64,000 nt of DNA from Roseomonas sp. KE0001 (GTDB lineage Bacteria; Pseudomonadota; Alphaproteobacteria; Acetobacterales; Acetobacteraceae), in NCBI RefSeq assembly GCF_016107285.1, contig NZ_RCVQ01000006.1:1-64000 (forward strand), given 5' to 3'. Both the position numbers and the translations under genes were made by a program. The notes under the pieces are model-generated. The model saw nothing but the letters and a program-made list of their open reading frames with translations. It was not told the origin of the DNA and searched no databases. Shown piece after piece: positions 24,026 through 32,666 of the stretch (positions are counted from its first letter, which is position 1; every line of letters starts with the position of its first letter).

Positions 24026-25152
24026 CCCTGCGCCTGACCTGGAAGCGCGTGCTGCTCGGCCTCGCCGCCCTGCTGCTCGGCGGGATGCTGGTCGGCTGGT
24101 CCGGCGTCATCAACATCGGCGCCAGCGGCGGGCACTGGGCGGTGACGGAGTGGTTCCTGCACTGGGTGATGCGGAACTCGGTCCGCACCCACGCCCTCGG
24201 CATCGCGGCACCGCCGCTGGACGATCCCGCCCTGCTGCACCGGGGTGCCGGGCACTACGCCACCGGCTGCGCCCCCTGCCACGGCGCGCCGGGCGAGCGG
24301 CAGAACCCCATCGTCCAGGCCAGTCTGCCGCCGCCGCCGGATTTCGGCCGGGCGCTCGACGCCTGGACGCCGGAGCAGCTGTTCCGCATCGTCCAGCACG
24401 GCGTGCGCTACAGCGGCATGCCGGCCTGGGTGGAGCCCGGGCGGCATGACGAGATCTGGGCCATGGTCGCCTTTCTCCGGGCGCTGCCGCGGATGGAGGC
24501 CGAGCGCTACCGCGATCTGGCCTTCGGCGCGGCCGCGGGGCGGCAGCCGGGCTCCGGCGTCGCCGGCGGCGAGAGCCTGGCCGCGCCCCTGCAGGACATG
24601 CTGGCCGATTGCGCCCGCTGCCACGGTGTCGACGGGCGGGGGCGGGAGAACGAGGCCTTCCCGATCCTCGCCGGGCAGAGCGAGGCCTATCTCCACGACA
24701 CGCTGCGCGCCTTCTCCGAGGGCCGCCGCCGCAGCGGCATGATGCAGCCTCCGGCGGCACGCGCGGACGAGGCGGCGCTGCGCGCCCTGGCGGCGCATTT
24801 CGCCGCCCAGGCACCTGCCGTTCCAGCAACGGCCGCCCCGTCGCGGGAGGCCGCGCCGGGCCTGCTGGCCGAGGGCGGGCGGATCGCGCGGGAAGGGCTG
24901 CCGGCGGAGGGTGTCCCGGCCTGCCTGTCCTGCCACGGCGCCGCCGCCCTGGCCCGCAACCCGGCCTGGCCGCGCCTGGATGGCCAGCACGCCGCCTATC
25001 TGGAGAACCAGCTCCGCCTCTGGCGGGAGGCGGCGCCGCGGGGTGGCGGCCCCCACGGCCCGGTGATGGAGACGATCGGCCGCCGCCTTCCGGCGGAGGC
25101 GGCCCGCGCCGTCTCCGCCTGGTTCGCCGCGCGGGCACCCGGCTCGCCCTGA
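24022..25152 (+). CDS. Membrane-anchored tri-heme cytochrome c
   Basis: A 376-residue c-type cytochrome with an N-terminal transmembrane anchor (VLLGLAALLLGGMLVGW, about residues 11-27) and a periplasmic body. It carries three heme-binding CxxCH motifs: CAPCH near residue 92, CARCH near 200 and CLSCH near 304. Each is followed at some distance by a possible Met ligand, for example SGMPAW and SGMMQPP. It ends the oxidase operon, overlapping ctaG by four bases (ATGA). It is probably an electron donor to the subunit II cytochrome domain, passing electrons from a quinol- or substrate-oxidising enzyme. The partner is not identifiable here. Confidence 0.9.
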   Translation: MTLRLTWKRVLLGLAALLLGGMLVGWSGVINIGASGGHWAVTEWFLHWVMRNSVRTHALGIAAPPLDDPALLHRGAGHYATGCAPCHGAPGERQNPIVQASLPPPPDFGRALDAWTPEQLFRIVQHGVRYSGMPAWVEPGRHDEIWAMVAFLRALPRMEAERYRDLAFGAAAGRQPGSGVAGGESLAAPLQDMLADCARCHGVDGRGRENEAFPILAGQSEAYLHDTLRAFSEGRRRSGMMQPPAARADEAALRALAAHFAAQAPAVPATAAPSREAAPGLLAEGGRIAREGLPAEGVPACLSCHGAAALARNPAWPRLDGQHAAYLENQLRLWREAAPRGGGPHGPVMETIGRRLPAEAARAVSAWFAARAPGSP

Positions 25153-25229
25153 AATCGCGGCGGCGCTGAAGGTTTGGTAATCTTCAGATGGGAGGCTGGA
25201 GGCAGGAAGACCGGAAAGGCCCGATCCGC

Positions 25230-26918
25230 ATGCCCCTGCTTCAACGCCTCTCGATCAAGGCGAAGCTGACCTGCAGCTTCGGCCTGATGCTCCTGCTCCT
25301 GGCCGCGATGGGCGGCATGTCCCTGCATGGCCTGTCCCGGATGGACGAGGTCAGCAGCCGGATCGCCGACAGCCGCCTGCCCGCCCTGCGCGAGGCCGGG
25401 GGGTTGCGCGCGGCGCTGAACGAGGCGCGCGTCTCGGTGCTCTACCTGCTCCTGGTCAAGGACGCGCCGGCCCTGGAGGAGCAGGCCCGGCGGGTGGAGC
25501 GGCAGGCCACCGGCTTCGACACCGCGATACGGGATTTCCGGCGCCATATCACCACCCCGGCCGGGCAGCAGATGGTCGACGAGCTGGCGCGGCACTGGGC
25601 GGCCTACAAGTCCGGCGCCGCCCGCGTGGCCGAGCTGGTGCGCGCGGGCCGCCTGGCCGAGGCCGAGGCGCTCAACCAGCAGGCCGTGCGCCAGGCGGCG
25701 GAGGGCGCCGCCGGCGTGATCGACTGGCTGATCGAGACCGCGGGCCAGCAGGCGGACGCCGCCCGCCGGCAGGGCGCCGAGACCACCGCCACCCTGGGCT
25801 CGCTGACCCTCGGCGTCCTGACGCTCGCCGTGGTGCTGGCCGTCGGCCTCGGCGTGCTGATGGTCCGGGGCATCGGCCAGGGCATCGCCGCCATCCTGCG
25901 GCCGATGGAGGCGCTGGCCGCGGGCCGGCTGGAGGCCGAGGTTCCGGATCTTGGCCGCGGCACCGAGCTGGGCGCCATCGCCACCGCCGTGCGGAGCTTC
26001 AAGGAGAGCCTGATCGAGGCCGACCGCCTGCGGGCCGCGCAGGAGGCCGACCGGCGGGGCAAGGAGCAGCGCGCCCTGGCGCTGGCCGAGCTGGTGCGCG
26101 GCTTCGAGGCCCGTGTCGGCGAGATGGTCGGCATCCTGTCCTCCGCCTCGACCGAGCTGGAGGCCACCGCGCGCGACATGAGCGGCACGGCCGAGCAGAC
26201 CAACGGCCAGGCCAGCCAGGTCGCCACCGCCGCCGGCGAGGCGAGCGGCGGCGTGCAGACCGTGGCGGCGGCGACGGAGCAGCTGACCAGTGCCATCCAG
26301 GAGATCAGCCGGCAGGTCGCCCAGGCCACCGGCGTGGCCCGGCAGGCGGTGGAGAACGCGCAGCGCACCGACACGACGGTCTCCACCCTGGCCGAGGGCG
26401 CCGGCCGCATCGGCGACGTGGTCGGGCTGATCAGCGACATCGCCGGGCAGACCAACCTGCTGGCGCTGAACGCGACGATCGAGGCGGCGCGGGCGGGCGA
26501 GGCCGGCAAGGGCTTCGCGGTGGTGGCGAGCGAGGTGAAGTCGCTGGCCGCGCAGACCGCGAAGGCGACCGAGGAGATCGGCGGCCAGATCGGCCAGATC
26601 CAGCAGGCGACCCAGGAGGCGGTCGGCGAGATCCGCCGCATCGTCAGCACCATCAACGAGATGAGCCAGATCACCGTGGCCATCGCCGCGGCGGTGGAGG
26701 AGCAGAGCGCCGCCACCAGCGAGATCGCCCGCACGGTGCAGCAGACCGCGCAGGCGACGACGGCGGTCGGGCAGTCGATCGGCCTGGTGAGCCAGGGCGC
26801 CAGCAACACCGGGGCCGCCGCCTCGCAGGTGCTGGCGGCCGCCTCCGAGCTCTCGCGGCAGTCCGAGCGGCTGAACGGCGAGGTGCGCGACTTCACCACG
26901 CGGGTGCGCGCCGCCTGA
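25230..26918 (+). CDS. Methyl-accepting chemotaxis protein
   Basis: A 562-residue chemoreceptor. An N-terminal transmembrane helix (residues ~10-30) is followed by a four-helix-bundle periplasmic sensing region to ~190. A second helix ([21 protein letters not shown]) precedes the HAMP domain and the cytoplasmic signalling coiled coil. The hairpin tip [20 protein letters not shown] is canonical for CheA/CheW contact. The C-terminus has no CheR-tethering pentapeptide. The ATG at 25230 has a GGAAAGG upstream and gives a standard receptor start; an ATG 42 bases earlier lacks a ribosome-binding site. The ligand is unknown. The CheZ gene at 62374-63075 is a possible pathway partner. Confidence 0.92.
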   Translation: MPLLQRLSIKAKLTCSFGLMLLLLAAMGGMSLHGLSRMDEVSSRIADSRLPALREAGGLRAALNEARVSVLYLLLVKDAPALEEQARRVERQATGFDTAIRDFRRHITTPAGQQMVDELARHWAAYKSGAARVAELVRAGRLAEAEALNQQAVRQAAEGAAGVIDWLIETAGQQADAARRQGAETTATLGSLTLGVLTLAVVLAVGLGVLMVRGIGQGIAAILRPMEALAAGRLEAEVPDLGRGTELGAIATAVRSFKESLIEADRLRAAQEADRRGKEQRALALAELVRGFEARVGEMVGILSSASTELEATARDMSGTAEQTNGQASQVATAAGEASGGVQTVAAATEQLTSAIQEISRQVAQATGVARQAVENAQRTDTTVSTLAEGAGRIGDVVGLISDIAGQTNLLALNATIEAARAGEAGKGFAVVASEVKSLAAQTAKATEEIGGQIGQIQQATQEAVGEIRRIVSTINEMSQITVAIAAAVEEQSAATSEIARTVQQTAQATTAVGQSIGLVSQGASNTGAAASQVLAAASELSRQSERLNGEVRDFTTRVRAA

Positions 26919-26930
26919 GCGGCGGCGCGC
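26906..26930. terminator. Hairpin at the chemoreceptor/pepN convergent junction
   Basis: A perfect 10-base stem (GCGCGCCGCC with GGCGGCGCGC) has a five-base loop containing the chemoreceptor stop codon. It ends ten bases from the convergent pepN stop. It lacks a T-run, so termination is plausible in either direction but not assured. Confidence 0.4.
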
Positions 26931-26939
26931 CCGGACGCC

Positions 26940-29564
26940 TCAGGCCAGGGCCTTCGAGACCTTCTCGTAAGTGCCCTTGCTGAGGCCGGGCCGGGCCAGG
27001 ATGCGCTCCAGCTCCTGCCGCATCATCGCCCCGCGCGCGGCGTCCTGGCGCTTCCACTGGCCGAGCGGCCCGACCATGCGGGCCGCGACCTGGGTGTTCA
27101 CCGCGTCGAGCCGCGCGACCATTCCCCCCAGGAAGCGGTAGCCCTCGCCGGAGGCATGGTGGAACCAGGCCGGATTGCCGCTGGCGAAGGCGCCGATCAG
27201 CGCGCGCACCCGGTTCGGGTTGCGCAGGTCGAAATCGGCATGCCGCGACAGGGCCTCGACCTGCGCCAGCAGGTCCGGGCGGTCGGCGGTGGCCTGGATC
27301 GCGAACCACTTGTCCAGCACCAGCTCGTCGTGCCGCCAGCGGGCGTGGAAATCCTCCAGCGCGGCCTCGCGAGCCGGGCCTTCCGCATCGGCCAGGACGC
27401 GCAGCGCCGCCAGCACGTCGGTCATGTTCTGCCGCGCCGCGTACTGCGCCTCGGCCCGCGCCAGCCCATCGCCGCCCTCGGCGGCGGCGAGATAGGACAG
27501 CGCGGCATTGCGCAGCGCCCGCCGCCCGATGGCGGCACCATCCGTCCGGTAGGGGCCGGAATCGGCCAGCCGGTCGTGCAGCGCGGCGAGGCGGGCGGCG
27601 AAGCGCGTGCCCAGCGCGCGGCGCAGGAAGCGGCGCACCGCGTGCACGGCCTCCGGATCGGCCACCGGCATCTGGTCGGCGACGAAATCCTCGGAGGGCA
27701 GCACCAGGGCCTCGGCGGCGAAGGCACGGTCCTCCTCCGCCCGGTCAAGCAGCGCGGCGGTGATGCCGGCCAGCCCCTCCGGCAGGACGAGCGGGCGCTG
27801 GGCGCGGACGTCGCCCACGAGGCGCAGCATCTCGGTCGTGGCGTATTGCTGGCCGGACTCCCAGCGGACGAAGGGGTCGCTGTCCTTCGCCGCCAGGAAG
27901 GCCAGGCTCTCCAGCGGCAGGCCGGACAGTTTCACCGGCGCCGAGAAGCCGCGCAGCAGCGAAGGCACGGGCTGTTCCCGCAGCCCCTCGAAGACGAAAT
28001 CCCGCTCCGCCTCCTCCAGCAGCAGCACGCGCGGCGCGGCCGCCGGCCGCCCATCGGGGCCGATCAACCCCATGGCCACCGGGATCGGCACCGGCAGCTT
28101 CTCCGGCTGGCCCGGCGTCGGCGGCGTCGATTGCGCCAGCGTCAGGGTGTAGCGGCCCGCGGCGGCGTCGAAGGCCTCGCGCACCGCCACCTCCGGCGTG
28201 CCGGCCTGGGCGTACCAGCGGGTGAAGGCGGAAAGGTCGGTGCCGGAAGCCTCCTGCATGGCGGCGACGAAATCCTCGATCGTCACCGCCTGGTTGTCGT
28301 GCCGGGCGATGTAGAGGTCCATCCCCTTGCGGAAGTTCGCCTCACCGATCAGGGCCCGCATCATCCGCACCACCTCGGCGCCCTTCTGGTAGACCGTGGC
28401 GGTGTAGAAGTTGTTGATCTCGACGTAGGAATCCGGCCGCACGGGATGCGCCATCGGCCCCGCATCCTCTGGGAACTGGGCGGCGCGCAGGCGGCGGACA
28501 TCGGCGATGCGCCGGACCGCGGCGCTGCCTTGGTCGGCGCTGAAATGCTGGTCGCGGAAGACCGTCAGCCCTTCCTTCAGCGAAAGCTGGAACCAGTCGC
28601 GGCAGGTGACGCGGTTGCCGGTCCAGTTGTGGAAGTATTCATGCGCGACAACGGTCTCGATGCCCTCGTAATCCGCATCCGTCGCCGTCTCCGGCCGGGC
28701 CAGGATGTACTTGGTGTTGAAGATGTTGAGCCCCTTGTTCTCCATCGCCCCCATGTTGAAGTCCGAGACGGCGGCGATGTTGAACACGTCGAGGTCATAT
28801 TCGAGGCCATAGGCCTCCTCGTCCCACCGCATCGAGCGTTTCAGCGCATCCATGGCGTGGTCGCAGGCGTCCTCGTCGCCGCGCCGCACCCAGATGGCGA
28901 GCGCGACCTCGCGGCCCGAGCGGGTGGTGAAACGGTCGCGCAGCGCCACCAGGTCGCCCGCCACCACGGCGAAGAGGTAGGAGGGCTTCGGATGCGGGTC
29001 GGTCCAGCGCGCCCAGTGCCGGCCCTCCGGCAGATCGCCCGCGCCGTCCGGGTTGCCGTTGGAGAGCAGCACGGGACAGCCAGCCCTGTCGGCCTCCAGC
29101 GTCACCGTGTAGCGCGCCATCACGTCCGGCCGGTCGGGGAAGTAGGTGATGCGGCGGAAGCCCTCCGCCTCGCACTGCGTGAAGTAGTTGCCGCCCGAGC
29201 GGTACAGGCCCGACAGCTCGCTGTTGGCCTCCGGGTCGATCTCCACCTCGGTCTCCAGGGTGAAGACATCGGGCACGCCGAGCACGGCCAGCCCGCCGCC
29301 CGGTTCGGCCCGCATCCGCGCGGGCGGCAGCACCTCGCCGTCCAGCCGCGCCGCGACAAGCCGCAGCGCCTCGCCGTCCAGCAGCAGATCCGCCGCCGCC
29401 GGCGCCGCCGGATTGCGCCGCAGCGCCAGCCGGGCGCGCACCCGCGTCGCCGCCGGGTGCAGGGCGAAGTGCAGATCGACCTCGTCGACCAGGAAGGCCG
29501 GCGGGCGATAATCCTCGCGGCGGATGGTCGGCGGGGGCGTGGTGGCGGATGGTTCGGCGGTCAT
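26940..29564 (-). CDS. pepN: Aminopeptidase N (M1 family)
   Basis: Zinc aminopeptidase that removes N-terminal residues from peptides in the cytoplasm. The 874-residue length matches the proteobacterial PepN group. The substrate-anchoring GAMENKG motif is near residue 270, and the zinc motif HEYFHNW with its downstream NRVTCRDWFQLSLKEGLT glutamate is near residue 306. The C-terminal helical domain of PepN follows to the end (KGTYEKVSKALA). The start MTAEPSATTP was chosen because the conserved catalytic-domain N-terminus (REDYRPPAF) begins 15 residues later; the frame is open far upstream without conservation. It is divergent from the HAD gene. Confidence 0.95.
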   Translation of the reverse strand: MTAEPSATTPPPTIRREDYRPPAFLVDEVDLHFALHPAATRVRARLALRRNPAAPAAADLLLDGEALRLVAARLDGEVLPPARMRAEPGGGLAVLGVPDVFTLETEVEIDPEANSELSGLYRSGGNYFTQCEAEGFRRITYFPDRPDVMARYTVTLEADRAGCPVLLSNGNPDGAGDLPEGRHWARWTDPHPKPSYLFAVVAGDLVALRDRFTTRSGREVALAIWVRRGDEDACDHAMDALKRSMRWDEEAYGLEYDLDVFNIAAVSDFNMGAMENKGLNIFNTKYILARPETATDADYEGIETVVAHEYFHNWTGNRVTCRDWFQLSLKEGLTVFRDQHFSADQGSAAVRRIADVRRLRAAQFPEDAGPMAHPVRPDSYVEINNFYTATVYQKGAEVVRMMRALIGEANFRKGMDLYIARHDNQAVTIEDFVAAMQEASGTDLSAFTRWYAQAGTPEVAVREAFDAAAGRYTLTLAQSTPPTPGQPEKLPVPIPVAMGLIGPDGRPAAAPRVLLLEEAERDFVFEGLREQPVPSLLRGFSAPVKLSGLPLESLAFLAAKDSDPFVRWESGQQYATTEMLRLVGDVRAQRPLVLPEGLAGITAALLDRAEEDRAFAAEALVLPSEDFVADQMPVADPEAVHAVRRFLRRALGTRFAARLAALHDRLADSGPYRTDGAAIGRRALRNAALSYLAAAEGGDGLARAEAQYAARQNMTDVLAALRVLADAEGPAREAALEDFHARWRHDELVLDKWFAIQATADRPDLLAQVEALSRHADFDLRNPNRVRALIGAFASGNPAWFHHASGEGYRFLGGMVARLDAVNTQVAARMVGPLGQWKRQDAARGAMMRQELERILARPGLSKGTYEKVSKALA

Positions 29565-29617
29565 GGCATCGCCCTCGGTCTGCGCGGCATTCGGGCCGGC
29601 AGTATGGACCCTGGGCG

Positions 29618-29665
29618 CCCCTTGACCATCCCCTTGACCGTCCCCTGGGCCACCCCCCCGACCGG
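29618..29665. repeat. 12-base tandem repeat upstream of pepN and the HAD gene
   Basis: CCCCTTGACCAT is followed directly by CCCCTTGACCGT and two more degenerate 12-base units (29642-29653 and 29654-29665). It lies in the 186-base divergent intergenic region. The repeated TTGACC resembles a -35 element, so the array may offer alternative promoter contacts for the HAD gene or simply be a slippage-prone tract. Confidence 0.55.
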
Positions 29666-29750
29666 GCGGCGGGCGGAGGCGGATTCCGCGCTTCCCCGCC
29701 GGGGCCCGGACATGCCACGCTGACCCCACCCGGCCGCCGGAGACGACGCG

Positions 29751-30482
29751 ATGCGCCTGCAGGATTTCCGCGTACTGACCTTCGATTGCTACGGCACGCT
29801 CATCGACTGGGAAAGCGGCGTCCATGCCGGCCTGCGGCCCCTGCTGCGGCGTGGCGGGCTGGAACTGGACCGCGACACGGTTCTCGAGGCCTTCGTCCGG
29901 CATGAATCCACCCTGCAGGCGGAATCCCCCGGCATGCTCTATTCCGGCCTGCTGGCGAATGTGCACCGCCAGCTGGCCGATGAATGGGGCATCGAGCCGG
30001 ACGAGGCGGAACATCTGCGCTTCGGCGCCTCCGTGCCGGACTGGCCGGCCTTCCCCGACGCCGCCGGGGCGCTGGCCTACCTGAAGCGGCACTACCGGCT
30101 GGCCATCCTGTCCAATGTGGACCGCGCGAGCTTCGCCGGCAGCGCCCAGCGGTTCGGGACCGCCTTCGACATCGTCTGTACCGCCCAGGATATCGGCAGC
30201 TACAAGCCCAGCCTGCGCAATTTCGAACACCTGCTGGCGCGGCTGGCCGCCCTCGGCCATGGCCAGGGGGAGGTCCTGCATGTCGCGCAGAGCCTGTTCC
30301 ACGACCATGCGCCGGCCAAGCGGATGGGCCTCGCCTCCGCCTGGATCGACCGGCGGCGCCATCCGGAAGGCTGGGGCGCCGCGTCGCCGCCCTCGTCCGG
30401 CGCCGGCTACGACTTCCGCTTCGCCTCGCTGGCCGGGCTGGCGGCGGCGCACCAGGCGGAGAAGGCGCGGCTCGGGGAATAG
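29751..30482 (+). CDS. HAD superfamily hydrolase, haloacid dehalogenase type II-like
   Basis: A 243-residue HAD enzyme. The nucleophile motif is FDCYGTLIDWESG (Asp15), with motif II at LAILSNVDR (about residue 120), the lysine of motif III in SYKPSLRNF and the final acidic region around HDHAPAKRMG. This order and the YGTL wording match type II (L-2-haloacid dehalogenase-like) members, many of which are phosphatases or have unknown substrates. The hydantoinase A gene follows about 110 bases downstream. There is no signal peptide, so it is cytoplasmic. Confidence 0.82.
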   Translation: MRLQDFRVLTFDCYGTLIDWESGVHAGLRPLLRRGGLELDRDTVLEAFVRHESTLQAESPGMLYSGLLANVHRQLADEWGIEPDEAEHLRFGASVPDWPAFPDAAGALAYLKRHYRLAILSNVDRASFAGSAQRFGTAFDIVCTAQDIGSYKPSLRNFEHLLARLAALGHGQGEVLHVAQSLFHDHAPAKRMGLASAWIDRRRHPEGWGAASPPSSGAGYDFRFASLAGLAAAHQAEKARLGE

Positions 30483-30592
30483 GGCGGCGCCCGATCCGTC
30501 GGCGTCGCGGAGCCGGGCCGCCCTGGCATGACGCTTGCTGGCCTCCGGCGCGCGGCCCGCCGCCGCATGGCATGAGGGAGGCTGGGATCGTC

Positions 30593-32650
30593 ATGAATCT
30601 GATCGGCGTCGATGTGGGCGGAACCTTCACGGATCTGGTGCTGGCCGAGACCGCCAGCGGCCGCGCCGTGATCCACAAGGTCTCCAGCACCCCGGCCGAT
30701 CCCTCCCTCGGCGTCACGCGCGGCGTGGTCGAGCTGTGCGGCAAGGCCGGCCTCGCGCCGGGGGCGGTCGATCAGGTGCTGCACGGCACCACCATCGCCA
30801 CCAACGCCGTGCTGGAGCACCGCGGCGCGCTGACGGGGATGATCACCACGCGCGGCTACCGCGACGTTCTGCACATCGGCCGGCACCAGCGGCCGGAGCA
30901 CTATTCCATCCAGCAGCAGATCCCCTGGCAGGCGCGGCCGCTGGTGCGCCGCCGCCACCGCCATGTCGTGACCGAGCGGCTGGTGCCGCCGCGTGGCGAG
31001 GTGTTGGTGCCGCTGGACGAGGACGAGGTGCGCGCCGCCGCCCGGGAACTCCGGGCCGCGGGGGTCGAGGCCATCGCCATCTGCTTCCTCTTCTCCTACC
31101 TCAACCCGGCGCATGAGCTGCGGGCGCGGGACATCGTCCGGGAGGAGTATCCGGAGGCCTTCGTCACCACCTCGGCCGAGGTGGCGCCGCAGTTCCGCGA
31201 GTTCGAGCGCTTCACCACCGCCGCCATGAACGCTTTCGTCGGGCCGAAGGTGCGCGACTATGTCTCCCGCCTGGCCGCCCGGCTGCGCGAGGCCGGCGTC
31301 GGCGGCGACCTGCAGGTGATGGGCTCGACGGGCGGCGTCGCCTCGGTCGCCATGGTGGCGGAGCAGCCGGTGCTGACCATGCTCTCCGGCCCCGCCGCCG
31401 GGGTGCTGGGCGGCGCCTGGGCCGGCCGGCTCTCCGGCCGGGACGACCTCATCACCTTCGACATCGGCGGCACCTCGGCCGACATCGCCATCGTCAGTCG
31501 GGGCCGCTTCGGCGAGGCCTCGGCGCGCGACACCTGGATCGCCGGCTTCCCGCTGCTGGTGCCGATGATCGACATCCACACCATCGGCGCCGGTGGCGGC
31601 TCCATCGCCCGGCAGGATGCCGGCGGCGCCTTCCGGGTGGGGCCGCAATCGGCCGGCGCGCAGCCGGGCCCCGCCGGCTACGGGCGCGGCGGCACCGAGG
31701 CGACGGTGACGGACGCCAACATCGTCCTCGGCCGGCTCGACCCGGAGAACTTCCTCGGCGGCGGCATGACGCTCGATGCCGCCGCGGCGCGTGACGCGGT
31801 CGGCCGCTTCGCGCAGCGGATGGGCCTCGGTCTGGAGGCGGCGGCGCTCGGCATCCTCACGGTCGTCAACGCCAACATGGCGAACGCCATCCGCAGCCGC
31901 ACGGTGCAGAAGGGCATCGACCCGCGCGACTACGCCCTGGTCGCCTTCGGCGGCGCCGGGCCGCTGCACGGGGCCGAGGTGGCGCGCCTGCTGGAGGGGC
32001 GCGCCGTGCTGGTGCCGCCGCATCCGGGCATCACCTCGGCCATGGGGCTGCTGACCACCGACCTCTCGGTCGATGCCGTGCGCACCTGCTTCCAGCTGTC
32101 GGACGCGATGGACCTGCCGCGCATCGCCGCCGACTTCACCGCCATGGAGGCGCAGATCGCCGCGCGCTTCGCCGCCGACGGCCTGCCCGCCGCCGCGGCG
32201 CGCTTCAGCCGCGCCGCCGACCTGCGCTACGCCGGCCAGGGCTACGAGCTGCGCGTCGCCTGGCCGGCGGAGGAGGCGGATGCGGCGGCCCTGCTCGCGC
32301 GCTTCCACGCCCAGCACAAGGCGGAATACGGCCACGCCTTCCCCGAGCGGGTGGTCGAGATCGTCAACCTGCGCGTCACCGGCGCCATCCCGCGGCCCCA
32401 TCTCGGCGCGCCGCCGCCACGGGTGGGCGGATCGCTCACGGAGGCGCTGGTCCGGCGCGGCCCGGTGGTCTTCGGCAGCGCCGAGGCGCCGGAGGTGCAC
32501 GACACGCCCTATCTGCGGCGCGAGCTGCTGCCGGTGGGCGCGGCGATCCCCGGCCCGGCCATCGTGCTGCAGACCGACAGCACCACGGTGGTGCCGCCCG
32601 GCTGCCGCCTGACCGCCGAGGCCGGCGGCAACCTGCTGATCGAACTCTGA
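30593..32650 (+). CDS. hyuA: Hydantoinase/oxoprolinase family subunit A
   Basis: A 685-residue ATP-dependent subunit of the hydantoinase A / 5-oxoprolinase / acetone carboxylase family, an ATP-driven opener of cyclic amides or carboxylase. It begins LIGVDVGGTFTDLVL, the actin-like phosphate-binding loop, and continues with LHGTTIATNAVLEHRG. A second ATPase region is FDIGGTSADIAIV near residue 290, followed by IGAGGGSIA. The start at 30593 has GGGAGG upstream; an in-frame ATG seven codons earlier is the alternative. Subunit B follows after 16 bases. The substrate cannot be told from sequence. Confidence 0.9.
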   Translation: MNLIGVDVGGTFTDLVLAETASGRAVIHKVSSTPADPSLGVTRGVVELCGKAGLAPGAVDQVLHGTTIATNAVLEHRGALTGMITTRGYRDVLHIGRHQRPEHYSIQQQIPWQARPLVRRRHRHVVTERLVPPRGEVLVPLDEDEVRAAARELRAAGVEAIAICFLFSYLNPAHELRARDIVREEYPEAFVTTSAEVAPQFREFERFTTAAMNAFVGPKVRDYVSRLAARLREAGVGGDLQVMGSTGGVASVAMVAEQPVLTMLSGPAAGVLGGAWAGRLSGRDDLITFDIGGTSADIAIVSRGRFGEASARDTWIAGFPLLVPMIDIHTIGAGGGSIARQDAGGAFRVGPQSAGAQPGPAGYGRGGTEATVTDANIVLGRLDPENFLGGGMTLDAAAARDAVGRFAQRMGLGLEAAALGILTVVNANMANAIRSRTVQKGIDPRDYALVAFGGAGPLHGAEVARLLEGRAVLVPPHPGITSAMGLLTTDLSVDAVRTCFQLSDAMDLPRIAADFTAMEAQIAARFAADGLPAAAARFSRAADLRYAGQGYELRVAWPAEEADAAALLARFHAQHKAEYGHAFPERVVEIVNLRVTGAIPRPHLGAPPPRVGGSLTEALVRRGPVVFGSAEAPEVHDTPYLRRELLPVGAAIPGPAIVLQTDSTTVVPPGCRLTAEAGGNLLIEL

Positions 32651-32666
32651 GCCCGGAGACGGAGCC

